Shown in pieces: positions 25,902 to 34,810 of a stretch of 64,000 nt of DNA. This DNA is from Pontibacterium sp049603715 (lineage in GTDB: Bacteria > Pseudomonadota > Gammaproteobacteria > Pseudomonadales > Balneatricaceae): assembly GCA_049603715.1 (NCBI GenBank), contig JBMYSW010000018.1, forward strand, positions 11,517 through 75,516, in the 5' to 3' direction. Below the pieces are notes generated by a model, which was not told the origin of the DNA, did no database searches, and saw only the letters and a program-made list of their open reading frames with translations. Made by a program: the position numbers and the translations under genes. Numbering within the stretch: position 1 is the first letter of the stretch; each line of letters starts with the position of its first letter.

Positions 25902-26660
25902 CTAAGCGATATGGACAGGAATGTCGCTCTCTGAAAGCATTTCTGAGATTTGCTCTGGTGGTGTGGCATCGGTAAACAACGCGTCAATTTGGTTGATGGT
26001 TCCAAGCCTAACCATGGCACTGCGGCCAAATTTAGAGTTATCAGCCGCTAAAAATACATGTTGAGAGTGCTCAATGATCGCTTGGGCGACTTTGACCTCT
26101 CGGTAGTCGAAGTCAAGCAAGACACCGTCGTGGCTAATACCGCTGATACCGATGATGCCGTAGTCCATTTGGAACTGGCTAATAAATTCGCTGGTGGCTT
26201 CACCGACAATGCCTCCATCGCGGTGTCGTACCTCACCGGCAGCAATAATTACGGTAAAGTCCTGCTTAGCCGATAAAATAGAGGCAACATGAATGTTATT
26301 AGTCACAACGCGTAAGTCTTTGTGGTTGAGTAGTGCACGTGCGATGGTCTCGGTGGTTGTGCCAATATTAATGAACAACGATGAACCGTTAGGTATAGAC
26401 TGAGCGATGAGTTGTGCGATTCGCTCTTTTTCAGCCAAATGCATAATTTTGCGAGACTGATAAGGTGCGTTCACGGTGCTTGAGCTACTGCCCGCGCCGC
26501 CATGTAAACGTTTTACTTTCTTTGCATCGGCTAACTGGTTAAGGTCACGGCGAATCGTTTGTGGTGTTACTTTAAAGTGGTCTACAAGCTCATCAATGCT
26601 GATAAATCCCTTATCCTTTACAAGTGTAACGATTTCTTGTTGGCGCTGAGTTTGAGACAT
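25902..26660 (-). CDS. glpR: DeoR-family repressor GlpR
   Basis: 252 residues from the ATG at 26660 (MSQTQRQQEIVTLVKDKGF); a longer frame to 26840 reads into the glpK operators and is rejected. The N-terminal HTH is ISIDELVDHFKVTPQTIRRDLNQL, and the sugar-phosphate isomerase-like effector domain follows (LFINIGTTTETIARAL). In E. coli GlpR binds glycerol-3-phosphate as inducer. Divergent to glpK, next to glpD. Confidence 0.92.
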   Translation of the reverse strand: MSQTQRQQEIVTLVKDKGFISIDELVDHFKVTPQTIRRDLNQLADAKKVKRLHGGAGSSSSTVNAPYQSRKIMHLAEKERIAQLIAQSIPNGSSLFINIGTTTETIARALLNHKDLRVVTNNIHVASILSAKQDFTVIIAAGEVRHRDGGIVGEATSEFISQFQMDYGIIGISGISHDGVLLDFDYREVKVAQAIIEHSQHVFLAADNSKFGRSAMVRLGTINQIDALFTDATPPEQISEMLSESDIPVHIA

Positions 26661-26780
26661 ATAAGTTAACCTAATATCGAAAGTAGGGGAGTAGTACGCA
26701 GTCCTTATCTGTTCCGGATTATAGCTTAAGTTGTATGCAATCCGGAAAAGCTTAATAAATTCAAGCAAGTAAAAATAAAA

Positions 26781-26796
26781 TGTTCGTTTTCGAAAA
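26781..26796. promoter_or_regulatory. Candidate GlpR operator 1 of glpK/glpR
   Basis: TGTTCGTTTTCGAAAA is a palindrome-like site about 80 bases before glpK, with the TGTTCG half-site seen at glpD and glpS. Confidence 0.55.
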
Positions 26797-26830
26797 AAGT
26801 ATTTCCGTTTTTGAAAGGTGTTGTTTACAA

Positions 26831-26849
26831 TTTCGAACAATTTGGAACA
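26831..26849. promoter_or_regulatory. Candidate GlpR operator 2 of glpK/glpR
   Basis: TTTCGAACAATTTGGAACA contains CGAACA and GGAACA half-sites in direct orientation, 27 bases before the glpK ATG, overlapping the likely promoter. Confidence 0.5.
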
Positions 26850-26875
26850 TATTAAAATAAAAATGGGCTTCGATT

Positions 26876-28354
26876 ATGTCAAAGTACTTACTTTCAATAG
26901 ATCAGGGAACAACAAGCACCCGTGCAGTGCTTTTTGATCAGCAAGGGCGTGTCTTTGCGATTTCACAACAAGAGTTTGACCAGCATTTTCCGCAAGATGG
27001 CTGGGTAGAACACAATCCGCTAGACCTTCTTGAGACGGTAAAACTTACCTGTAATAACGTTTTAAAAGAAAACAGCTTAACGGCAAATGATGTTATTGCC
27101 ATTGGTATCACAAACCAGCGCGAGACCACGGTTGTCTGGGATAAGGTAACCGGTGAGGTTTTGTACAATGCCATTGTATGGCAAGACCGACGAACCGCCG
27201 CTTTTTGTGAGCAGTTGGCTGAAACAGGGCTAGGTGACTTAATCACTCAAAAAACAGGCTTGTTGATTGACCCTTACTTCTCGGCTTCAAAGATTAAATG
27301 GATATTAGACAACGTTGAAGGCGCACGTGAACGCGCTGAAGAGAGTGAGTTGTTGTTTGGCACCGTAGACACCTACCTTATGTGGCACATGACCGGGCGC
27401 GAAGTGCACAACACAGACGCTACCAATGCCTCACGTACGCTCTTATTTAATATTCACAACCAAGACTGGGATGACGAGCTGCTTGATATTTTTGGTGTGC
27501 CTCGCTCTATGTTACCTAAAGTGCTCGACTCTTCTGATGAGTTTGGTGTCACCGAAGCAGAGTTTTTAGGCGGCAGTGTACCTATTCTGGGTGTGGCTGG
27601 TGATCAACAAGCAGCCCTGTTTGGTCAGGCATGTTTCGAAAAAGGAATGGCGAAAAGTACTTACGGCACAGGCTGTTTCTTAATGCTAAATACCGGCGAA
27701 CAAGCGCTCAGCTCTAAAAATCGCTTGTTAACCACGGTTGCTTACCGCATTAACGGCAAGCCAACCTATGCGCTCGAAGGCAGTATCTTTATTGCGGGCG
27801 CAACCATTCAGTGGTTGCGTGATGGTTTGCAGCTGCTTAAGTGTGCATCTGAAGCGGAACCGCTCGCCCAACAAACGCCGCTTGATCATGGTGTCTTTAT
27901 GGTGCCCGCCTTTACGGGTTTGGGTGCACCTTATTGGGATCCTAACGCACGAGGTGCTATTTTCGGCTTAACTCGTGATACGGGTATTAAAGAGATTGTG
28001 ACTGCAGGCTTACAGTCAGTGTGTTACCAAACTAAAGACTTGCAACGGGCAATGGAAAACGATGGTGTTCGTCCAGTGCAGTTGCGTGTCGATGGCGGCA
28101 TGGTAGCAAACAACTGGGTATTGTCGTTCTTGTCCGATATTTTGGGTGCGAAAGTAGATCGCCCTGAAATTATTGAGACAACTGCCTTGGGTGTGGCTTA
28201 CTTAGCGGGCTTAAAGGCGGGAGTATTTGAGTCGTTAGAGCAGCTATCTGAGATGTGGCACTGCGATCAGCGCTTTGAGCCTAAAATGAGCAAAGAAGAA
28301 CGTGATGGTTTTTATGCACGTTGGCAAGATGCCGTGCGTCGCGTTCAGGGGTAG
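26876..28354 (+). CDS. glpK: Glycerol kinase
   Basis: Phosphorylates glycerol to glycerol-3-phosphate with ATP in the cytoplasm. 492 residues, full length. The FGGY kinase N-domain starts LLSIDQGTTSTRAVLFDQ, with WQDRRTAAFCEQL; the ATP side has VAGDQQAALFGQACF, GTGCFLMLNTG and LRVDGGMVANNWVL. Divergent from glpR, and followed by a strong bidirectional terminator before the convergent regulator gene. Glycerol supply is probably the ABC importer encoded nearby, as no glpF is present here. Confidence 0.96.
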   Translation: MSKYLLSIDQGTTSTRAVLFDQQGRVFAISQQEFDQHFPQDGWVEHNPLDLLETVKLTCNNVLKENSLTANDVIAIGITNQRETTVVWDKVTGEVLYNAIVWQDRRTAAFCEQLAETGLGDLITQKTGLLIDPYFSASKIKWILDNVEGARERAEESELLFGTVDTYLMWHMTGREVHNTDATNASRTLLFNIHNQDWDDELLDIFGVPRSMLPKVLDSSDEFGVTEAEFLGGSVPILGVAGDQQAALFGQACFEKGMAKSTYGTGCFLMLNTGEQALSSKNRLLTTVAYRINGKPTYALEGSIFIAGATIQWLRDGLQLLKCASEAEPLAQQTPLDHGVFMVPAFTGLGAPYWDPNARGAIFGLTRDTGIKEIVTAGLQSVCYQTKDLQRAMENDGVRPVQLRVDGGMVANNWVLSFLSDILGAKVDRPEIIETTALGVAYLAGLKAGVFESLEQLSEMWHCDQRFEPKMSKEERDGFYARWQDAVRRVQG

Positions 28355-28385
28355 CTTTTAGCTGGAGAATACTCTGTGATTAACC

Positions 28386-28416
28386 AAAAAAGGCTGGGTT
28401 TATCCCGGCCTTTTAT
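28386..28416. terminator. Bidirectional terminator between glpK and acoR-like gene
   Basis: AAAAGGCTGGG and CCCGGCCTTTT pair around a 5-base loop, with A and T runs on both sides. It overlaps the 3' end of the convergent regulator. Confidence 0.85.
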
Positions 28417-30263
28417 GTTTTTACGCCCAGCTCTTTTAGGCGTTTATAGAGGGTGTTTCGGCTAATGCCAAGTGCTTTGGCTGTTCGTGAAATATTACCC
28501 TTATTGATTTTATATTGGTGGAGTACTTCGTCCTGCGCTGAGCGGTCTGAAGAGGTCTCGGTTGTTTGTGGTGATTCAGAAGGTGCCTCAGATGTTGTTT
28601 TATTGGGGTCTGTCGGCGTAATTTCGTTGAAAAAGCTATCGGGCAGATGCCATGGTGCGAGTGCTGTCGATTGCGCCATTGCGCAGGCAACAGCCAGTGT
28701 GTACTTGAGCTGCTTTAAGTTACCAGGCCACGGGTGTGATACCAACAAGTTCATTAGTTCTTGCGGGACAGGGTGGTGCGTGCCTGTTTGCTGGTTGTAT
28801 ATGTCAGTAATCAAATGCTCAAGGTCAGTGCGCTTATGCAGCGGTGGCATATCAATCATTAGTCCCGCGAGGTGGTGGTAAAGGTCATCTCTGAACTTGC
28901 CTGCTTTGACCTGTGCTTTTAAATCACATTGCGTTGAGGTAATGACCGTTAGGTTTGCGACATAGGATTTGTCGCCATTAATAGGTGTGACAGCGCCATC
29001 ACTTAACACCTCGAGTAAACGGCTTTGGTGAGACAGCGGGAACTCCGATATTTCATTCAGGAATAAAATGCCTTTGTTCGACTGGCGAACAGCACCAATG
29101 TGCTCAAACTCCTCGGAATCGATGCCAAACAGGAGTCTGCCGAGCTTGTCGTACTCTAGTGTAGAGCAGTTAATTTGAATAAACGGATAGGCCGCTTTAG
29201 TGCTATTTGCGTGCAGCTTGCGCGCAAAAGTCTCTTTGCCTGTGCTGGTATCGCCGTTGAGTAGCACGGGAATGTTTTTATCAAGGATAGATTGCGCCAT
29301 CGCAAAATTTCGTTGCAGGCGTTGATCTTGGTATATCTCTTGAGTATTAATTACCGTGGTATGTGGTTCCTTAGGTGTGTGGGTTTTGCGAAAGTCGGGT
29401 GCAACGGTAAACGGCCTTGCAGGCTTTTGAATGGTGACATACATCTTGTACTTTCCTAATGCCATCACTTCAAGAACACCGCCTTCGGGGGCGTTCTTTA
29501 ATTCGAATAGGCGGCATTGAAAGATCTCTTCAACACTTTGTAATGCAAGTTCATGACGCAGCAGCATTTGGGCTCGTCGGTTAGCCGAAATAATGGTGCC
29601 GCTCTCATTAAAAGCAACGAGCCCAATCCATTGGCTGTCGAGGGTGTCTGGACTGGTATTAAAGGTCAGTAAAAAGTCGTCGGTCCAAAACTTACTTTGA
29701 ATCAGTCGGTTTTCTACCGACTGAGACATCATTTTCACCATGCCCAGTGTGTGCATTTGTGGCAGGTAAGCATCACTGGATACATCAAGCACCGCAACGA
29801 GTTTGTTGTTGGTGTCATAAATCGGCGCAGCCGACCCCATCATAAATCGGTTGTACTTTAAGTAGTGCTCGTCTCTTTGTACCTGAACGGCTTGGCCGGT
29901 GGCAATGGCTGTGCCAATGGCATTTGTACCCCTAATTTCCTCAGACCAGTTCGCACCCTCGTGTAGTGTTTGGCCGTTTTCGCCTTTGATTTTTCGCTTA
30001 TCGCCCCAGCAATTCAAAATATGACCGTATTGGTCAGCCATCATGACCAGGCAGCTTGAGTTGGACAGCATACTGGCGTAGTGGGGGAGTACGTCTTCGC
30101 TGGTAGTGCCTAAAAGGAAGTTGTATTCGTGCTGAACGTCTTTTAGCTCTCCGGTTTGAAGGCATTCAGCCGTCGGCTTTGTTTCATGGGTTAAGCCATG
30201 TGATTCGGAGCGCTTCCATGAGTCGGTAATAATTTGATTGTGGTTGTTCTTTGTACTGCTCAT
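28413..30263 (-). CDS. AcoR/DhaR-like activator lacking GAFTGA
   Basis: 616 residues from ATG 30263 (a GTG at 30272 is an alternative). An AcoR-type GAF domain (HEGANWSEEIRGTNAIGTAI, about 100-120) is followed by a PAS-like region, an AAA+ domain and a C-terminal Fis HTH (ISRTAKALGISRNTLYKRLK). Walker A is intact (LLNGDTSTGKE, 337-344). The GAFTGA loop that contacts sigma-54 is absent: that stretch reads FGIDSEEFEHIGAVR. Walker B reads ILFLNEI, with Asn403 for Asp. The arginine segment FRDDLYHHL remains. E. coli DhaR, which controls dihydroxyacetone kinase, also lacks GAFTGA and works with sigma-70. A glycerol-linked sigma-70 regulator is inferred. It is divergent from glpS. Confidence 0.82.
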   Translation of the reverse strand: MSSTKNNHNQIITDSWKRSESHGLTHETKPTAECLQTGELKDVQHEYNFLLGTTSEDVLPHYASMLSNSSCLVMMADQYGHILNCWGDKRKIKGENGQTLHEGANWSEEIRGTNAIGTAIATGQAVQVQRDEHYLKYNRFMMGSAAPIYDTNNKLVAVLDVSSDAYLPQMHTLGMVKMMSQSVENRLIQSKFWTDDFLLTFNTSPDTLDSQWIGLVAFNESGTIISANRRAQMLLRHELALQSVEEIFQCRLFELKNAPEGGVLEVMALGKYKMYVTIQKPARPFTVAPDFRKTHTPKEPHTTVINTQEIYQDQRLQRNFAMAQSILDKNIPVLLNGDTSTGKETFARKLHANSTKAAYPFIQINCSTLEYDKLGRLLFGIDSEEFEHIGAVRQSNKGILFLNEISEFPLSHQSRLLEVLSDGAVTPINGDKSYVANLTVITSTQCDLKAQVKAGKFRDDLYHHLAGLMIDMPPLHKRTDLEHLITDIYNQQTGTHHPVPQELMNLLVSHPWPGNLKQLKYTLAVACAMAQSTALAPWHLPDSFFNEITPTDPNKTTSEAPSESPQTTETSSDRSAQDEVLHQYKINKGNISRTAKALGISRNTLYKRLKELGVKT

Positions 30264-30265
30264 GG

Positions 30266-30356
30266 TGTTCACCGCTGCATAAAGTGTTCAGATCGTTAGT
30301 TTAACTGTTCATCTAAAGTGTTCAATAGTGTTCAAAGTCGTTTTAGGTACTGAACA
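30266..30356. repeat. Array of TGTTCA hexamers between regulator and glpS
   Basis: TGTTCA occurs at 30266, 30285, 30306, 30319 and 30329, with its complement TGAACA at 30351. Spacings are 19, 21, 13, 10 and 22 bases, partly helical-phase. The hexamer is one base from the TGTTCG half-site of the GlpR-like operators. It is a candidate binding array for the divergent regulator or GlpR. Confidence 0.6.
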
Positions 30357-30385
30357 GTGATTTTCATTTTCTCTCAAAAATAGCT

Positions 30386-30412
30386 AAAAACGAAAATTAA
30401 TTATTCGTTTTT
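30386..30412. promoter_or_regulatory. Perfect 9-bp inverted repeat upstream of glpS
   Basis: AAAAACGAA and TTCGTTTTT flank 9 bases in a very AT-rich stretch, 175 bases before glpS. The TTCG core resembles the nearby GlpR-like sites. Confidence 0.45.
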
Positions 30413-30493
30413 TTCAGTTACTAGCTTCATTTTAAAAAATATTAGTTTTTTCTTCCATTTTTTATTGTTTATGGCATTATCGGTTTTCGATTT

Positions 30494-30509
30494 CGAACTT
30501 GGTGGTTCG
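30494..30509. promoter_or_regulatory. Candidate GlpR operator of glpS operon
   Basis: CGAAC-N6-GTTCG is an exact palindrome 78 bases before the glpS ATG and close in form to the glpD and glpK sites. The rest of the 323-base gap (30264-30586) has no gene; no convincing -24/-12 sigma-54 promoter is visible. Confidence 0.55.
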
Positions 30510-30586
30510 TTATCAGTGATTGCAAAAATGTAACAAGCGTTTTTGGTCTTACTAAACCGAAGATAAGAAAAATAAAGGACAACACC

Positions 30587-31678
30587 ATGTCTCTTTCTCT
30601 AAAGAATGTGTCACGGGTGGTTGATGGTGAGAGTCATTTAGATGACATCAACCTCACACTTGAGGCTGGTTCATTCAATGTGCTACTTGGACGTACACTT
30701 GCCGGTAAAACATCGCTTATGCGAGTAATGGCAGGCTTAGACCGTCCAACCACAGGATCTGTGCTAATGAACGGCGTCGATGTGACTGGCGTGCCTGTTC
30801 AGCAGCGAAACATATCAATGGTTTACCAGCAGTTTATTAACTACCCTGGCTGGACTGTTTTTGAAAATATCGCATCACCTTTACGCTTAGAGCGTGTCCC
30901 AGAAGATGAAATCAAGCGCCGTGTGCTTGAGACTGCCGAGATGTTGCATATTGAACCTTACTTGCAACGTAAGCCCCTTGAGCTATCGGGTGGTCAGCAG
31001 CAGCGTACGGCAATGGCGCGTGCACTTGTAAAAGACGCAAGCCTTATCTTATTTGATGAACCTTTGGTGAACTTGGATTACAAACTCCGTGAAGAGTTGC
31101 GCCAAGAAATTCGCCAATTGCTTAAAGCACGTAACTCAATTGCTGTTTATGCCACCACCGAGCCTAATGAAGCACTCGCTTTAGGGGGTGTAACGACTTT
31201 GCTACACGAAGGGCGTGTTATTCAGTCGGGGCAGGCGTCAGAGGTTTACCGCAATCCGGTTGATATGGATGCCGCAAAACTCTTCAGTGAGCCGCAAATT
31301 AACCTGATTAAAGGCTTTATTTCTGAAACCGAAGTGACCTTTGATGACACGGCTCACTTCCCACTTAACCAAGACCTTTCGGGCTTCCGTCCGGGCGATT
31401 ATTACTTTGGTGTTCGCCCTAGCCACATTGGTTTGGTTCCACATGCGGATGATGATTTAGAAGTCTCAGTACGTGTAGAAGTCGCTGAAATCAGTGGCTC
31501 CGAGACTTTCATGCACGTTAAGAACGACCACTTTAGCTTGGTTCTACAGTTGTCGGGTGTCCACGAATACCACACGGATACGCCGATCAAAGTGTATTTA
31601 CCTACTCATAAGCTTTTTGTATTTGGCCTCGACGGCAAAATGCTAAAAGCCCCGAACCAGCTAAATAAAGGGGTTTAA
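30587..31678 (+). CDS. glpS: Glycerol ABC importer ATPase GlpS
   Basis: 363 residues, first gene of the six-gene importer operon. MalK-like: Walker A LLGRTLAGKTSLMR (35-42, with the family's TLA insert), Q-loop VYQQF, signature LSGGQQQR, Walker B LILFDEPLVNLD, H-loop region replaced by TTEPNEALALG, and a C-terminal regulatory OB domain. The GlpSTPQUV system was described in Rhizobium as a high-affinity glycerol importer. The canonical H-loop His is not seen (VYATTEPNEAL), as in known GlpS relatives. Confidence 0.88.
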   Translation: MSLSLKNVSRVVDGESHLDDINLTLEAGSFNVLLGRTLAGKTSLMRVMAGLDRPTTGSVLMNGVDVTGVPVQQRNISMVYQQFINYPGWTVFENIASPLRLERVPEDEIKRRVLETAEMLHIEPYLQRKPLELSGGQQQRTAMARALVKDASLILFDEPLVNLDYKLREELRQEIRQLLKARNSIAVYATTEPNEALALGGVTTLLHEGRVIQSGQASEVYRNPVDMDAAKLFSEPQINLIKGFISETEVTFDDTAHFPLNQDLSGFRPGDYYFGVRPSHIGLVPHADDDLEVSVRVEVAEISGSETFMHVKNDHFSLVLQLSGVHEYHTDTPIKVYLPTHKLFVFGLDGKMLKAPNQLNKGV

Positions 31679-31680
31679 CG

Positions 31681-32781
31681 ATGGCTGAGATTCATTTGAA
31701 GCAGTTGGCTCACAGTTATCTTGCCGAGCCTAAATCACCAAAAGACTATGCAATTTTGCAAATGGAGCATGTATGGCAGCAGGGTGGTGCTTATGCACTG
31801 TTAGGCCCGTCGGGCTGCGGTAAAAGTACCTTGCTTAACATTATCTCGGGTTTGGTTTCGCCTTCAGAAGGCGAGGTACTATTCGATGGCGAGCGTGTGA
31901 ACGACATGTCGCCAGCCGAGCGAAACATTGCGCAGGTTTTTCAGTTTCCTGTGATTTACGACTCGATGACGGTGTTCGACAACTTGGCATTCCCGTTAAA
32001 GAACATGAAAGTTGCCGAGTCAAAAATTCAGAAGAAAGTCCTTGAGATCGCCGAGATTCTTGAGCTTCAAGACTTGCTCTACAAAAAAGCAAAAAACCTG
32101 ACTGCAGACGAAAAGCAAAAAGTGTCCATGGGTCGTGGCCTTGTTCGTGACGACGTATCAGCGATTCTTTTTGATGAGCCCCTGACGGTGATCGACCCCC
32201 ACTTAAAGTGGAAATTGCGTCGTAAGCTTAAGCAAATCCATGAGCAGTTTAACCTGACCATGGTGTATGTGACCCACGACCAGCTAGAGGCTGCGACGTT
32301 CGCTGACAAAATTGCGCTGATGTACGAAGGCCGCATCGTGCAGTTTGGTACCCCCCGTGAGCTGTTTGAAAAACCTAACCATACCTTTGTTGGTTACTTT
32401 ATTGGCAGCCCAGGTATGAACATCATTGAAGTGGAGCGCAATGGCAACGACTTGGTATTTCAAGGTCATCGTTTCACGTTGAGCGACGGGTTAGCAAAAG
32501 AAGTCGCGCAGTACGATACCCAAAATATCAAAATGGGCATTCGCCCAGAGTTTGTCCATACCTCGATTAACCCGATGGAAGGGGCGTACCCATGTGACGT
32601 GTTACACATTGAAGATTTGGGTACTTACAAAATTTTGACCCTAAACCTGTCGGGTATCGAGTTAAAAGCGCGTTTAGAAGAAGACCAAGCCGTGCCTGCA
32701 GAAACCGCCTATGTGAGTTTCCCTTCGCAGTGGTTAAAGGTCTACGTCGACGAGTACTTGGTAGAGGAGGCGCAAGCATGA
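31681..32781 (+). CDS. glpT: Glycerol ABC importer ATPase GlpT
   Basis: 366 residues; starts 3 bases after glpS. Walker A GPSGCGKST (42-50), Walker B AILFDEPLTVIDP and H-loop VYVTHDQLEAATFAD are intact, but the signature is LTADEKQK (140-147) instead of LSGGQ. With GlpS it would form an asymmetric heterodimer with one competent composite site. The degenerate signature agrees, as far as I recall, with other GlpT proteins. Its TGA overlaps the glpP ATG. Confidence 0.88.
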   Translation: MAEIHLKQLAHSYLAEPKSPKDYAILQMEHVWQQGGAYALLGPSGCGKSTLLNIISGLVSPSEGEVLFDGERVNDMSPAERNIAQVFQFPVIYDSMTVFDNLAFPLKNMKVAESKIQKKVLEIAEILELQDLLYKKAKNLTADEKQKVSMGRGLVRDDVSAILFDEPLTVIDPHLKWKLRRKLKQIHEQFNLTMVYVTHDQLEAATFADKIALMYEGRIVQFGTPRELFEKPNHTFVGYFIGSPGMNIIEVERNGNDLVFQGHRFTLSDGLAKEVAQYDTQNIKMGIRPEFVHTSINPMEGAYPCDVLHIEDLGTYKILTLNLSGIELKARLEEDQAVPAETAYVSFPSQWLKVYVDEYLVEEAQA

Positions 32782-33644
32782 TTAAGGTAGAAAACAATAA
32801 AGCATGGTTTTTAGTCCTACCCGTTGTGTTGTTGGTTGCCTTTTCGGCAGTCGTTCCTTTGATGACGGTAGTTAACTATTCGGTTCAAGATATCTTTGAC
32901 CAAAATACGGCATTCTTTGTGGGTGCTGATTGGTACCGCGAAATCTTACAAGACGACCGTCTTCAAGATTCGTTAGTTCGCCAGTTTATTTTCTCATTCT
33001 TCGTTTTACTGATTGAGATTCCTTTGGGTATAGCAGTTGCACTTATGATGCCTAAAAAAGGCTGGGGTGCTTCGGCATGTCTGATTCTTTTAGCGATTCC
33101 GCTACTTATTCCACTTAACGTTGTGGGTACTATCTGGCAGGTATTCGGTCGTACTGACATTGGCTTATTTGGTGCCGCGATGGTCGGTTTAGGTATCGAT
33201 TATAACTATGCCTCTAATCCTTTAGATGCTTGGTTTACCGTTCTGCTAATGGATGTTTGGCACTGGACATCGTTGGTTGCATTGCTGTGTTACTCGGGTT
33301 TACGTGCCATTCCAGAGGCTTACTACCAAGCAGCAAGTATCGACCGTGCTTCAGGTTGGGCAATCTTTAAATACATTCAGCTTCCACGCCTACGCAGCGT
33401 ACTTGTAATCGGTATTCTGCTGCGCTTTATGGACAGCTTCATGATCTTTACCGAGCCGTTCGTTTTGACCGGTGGTGGCCCGGGTAACTCGACAACATTC
33501 CTGAGTCAAACGTTAACGCAAATGGCCATTGGTCAATTTGATATTGGACCAGCAGCTGCATTCTCGCTGATCTACTTCTTGATTGTTCTTTTAGTGAGCT
33601 GGTTATTCTTCACCACTATTTCTCACTTGGATAAAAAGAGCTAA
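32778..33644 (+). CDS. glpP: Glycerol ABC importer permease GlpP
   Basis: 288 residues from the ATG at 32778, with GAGGAGG upstream; the longer frame to 32730 lies inside glpT. Six hydrophobic helices in the MalF-like BPD_transp_1 fold with an EAA-type loop (YYQAASIDRASGWAIFKYIQLP). Together with GlpQ it forms the membrane channel. Confidence 0.88.
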   Translation: MIKVENNKAWFLVLPVVLLVAFSAVVPLMTVVNYSVQDIFDQNTAFFVGADWYREILQDDRLQDSLVRQFIFSFFVLLIEIPLGIAVALMMPKKGWGASACLILLAIPLLIPLNVVGTIWQVFGRTDIGLFGAAMVGLGIDYNYASNPLDAWFTVLLMDVWHWTSLVALLCYSGLRAIPEAYYQAASIDRASGWAIFKYIQLPRLRSVLVIGILLRFMDSFMIFTEPFVLTGGGPGNSTTFLSQTLTQMAIGQFDIGPAAAFSLIYFLIVLLVSWLFFTTISHLDKKS

Positions 33645-33692
33645 TCGTCTGCGTTTGCGAAAAACATAACTTATTTCATTTTAGGAATAGTC

Positions 33693-34499
33693 ATGGAACA
33701 CACAATAAAAAGTAAAATTGGCATCTGTGCCTATATAGCATTTGTTTTATTGCCCATTTATTGGCTTGTTAATATGTCGTTTAAAACAAACGAAGAAATA
33801 TTAGGAAAGCTAACACTTTGGCCCGAGAATTTAACCTTTGATAACTACATCACTATTTTTAGCGATGCTACTTGGTACATGGGTTATATCAACTCTATTA
33901 CTTATGTAACCCTAAACGTAATTATTACGTTGGTGGTTGCATTACCCGCGGCTTACGCATTTAGCCGTTATAAATTTGTTGGCGATAAGCAGTTATTTTT
34001 CTGGTTGTTGACCAACCGTATGGCGCCGCCTGCAGTATTTTTGTTGCCATTCTTTCAGCTTTACTCGTCGGTTGGCTTATTCGATACGCACATTGCGGTT
34101 GCCTTGGCTCACTGCCTATTTAGTGTGCCGCTCGCGGTTTGGATCCTTGAAGGCTTTATGTCGGGTGTGCCACGTGAAATTGACGAAATGGCTTACATCG
34201 ATGGTTACAGCTTTAACAAGTTCTTCGTGAAGATCTTTATTCCTCTCATCGGTCCAGGTATTGGTGTGACTGCATTCTTCAGCTTTATGTTCTCTTGGGT
34301 AGAGCTGTTGCTGGCACGGACACTGACCTCTGTTGAGGCAAAGCCCATTGGTGCAATTATGACGCGTACCGTAGGTGCAGATGGTATCGATTGGGGTGTT
34401 TTGTCTGCTGCAGGTGTACTCACAATTATTCCGGGATTGTTAGTGATTTGGTTTGTTCGGAACCACGTTGCTAAAGGTTTCGCCCTAGGTCGAGTGTAG
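33693..34499 (+). CDS. glpQ: Glycerol ABC importer permease GlpQ
   Basis: 268 residues; MalG-like permease with six helices and the EAA loop PREIDEMAYIDGYSFNKFFV. The gene symbol here denotes the importer subunit, not the phosphodiesterase of the same name. Start by ATG with AGGA upstream; 48 bases separate it from glpP. Confidence 0.87.
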   Translation: MEHTIKSKIGICAYIAFVLLPIYWLVNMSFKTNEEILGKLTLWPENLTFDNYITIFSDATWYMGYINSITYVTLNVIITLVVALPAAYAFSRYKFVGDKQLFFWLLTNRMAPPAVFLLPFFQLYSSVGLFDTHIAVALAHCLFSVPLAVWILEGFMSGVPREIDEMAYIDGYSFNKFFVKIFIPLIGPGIGVTAFFSFMFSWVELLLARTLTSVEAKPIGAIMTRTVGADGIDWGVLSAAGVLTIIPGLLVIWFVRNHVAKGFALGRV

Positions 34500-34506
34500 G
34501 AGACTA

Positions 34507-34782
34507 ATGATGAATTGGATGGCTTGGACTCTACCTACTGCAATTTTCTTCGCAACAATTGCATGTATTTTGGTGGCTATGACTGTTTACGAAATAAAAT
34601 CTCCGTGTGTTGAGCGTAAAGGTTTTTTACCTATCTCAACCACGCGTGGTGATCGCCTATTTATTGGCTTGCTGGTCAGTGCATATATTCACTTGGCAGT
34701 TGCAGGCTTTACCGGATTAGCGCTTTGGTTAGCGCTAGTAATTTCCACTGTTTGGCTTTTTATAGTCTTAAAGTGGGGTTAA
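34507..34782 (+). CDS. glpU: Small membrane protein of the glycerol importer (DUF2160)
   Basis: 91 residues with three hydrophobic segments; a charged stretch (EIKSPCVERKGFLPISTTRG) separates the first helix from the next two. DUF2160 proteins occur in the same slot of rhizobial glpSTPQUV operons. It begins 7 bases after glpQ with GGAG upstream. Its role in transport is unclear. Confidence 0.85.
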   Translation: MMNWMAWTLPTAIFFATIACILVAMTVYEIKSPCVERKGFLPISTTRGDRLFIGLLVSAYIHLAVAGFTGLALWLALVISTVWLFIVLKWG

Positions 34783-34810
34783 TTCTCTTTTAATAATTTA
34801 AAGGAGTAAC

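Noticed and set aside
26661..26840. 60-residue N-terminal extension of GlpR
   Set aside because: It would run through the glpK operator region and is AT-rich without GlpR similarity; the ATG at 26660 gives the normal N-terminus.
30469..30485. TGGCATTATCGGTTTTC as a sigma-54 -24/-12 promoter before glpS
   Set aside because: The -24 element fits but there is no GC at the -12 position, and the adjacent regulator lacks GAFTGA.
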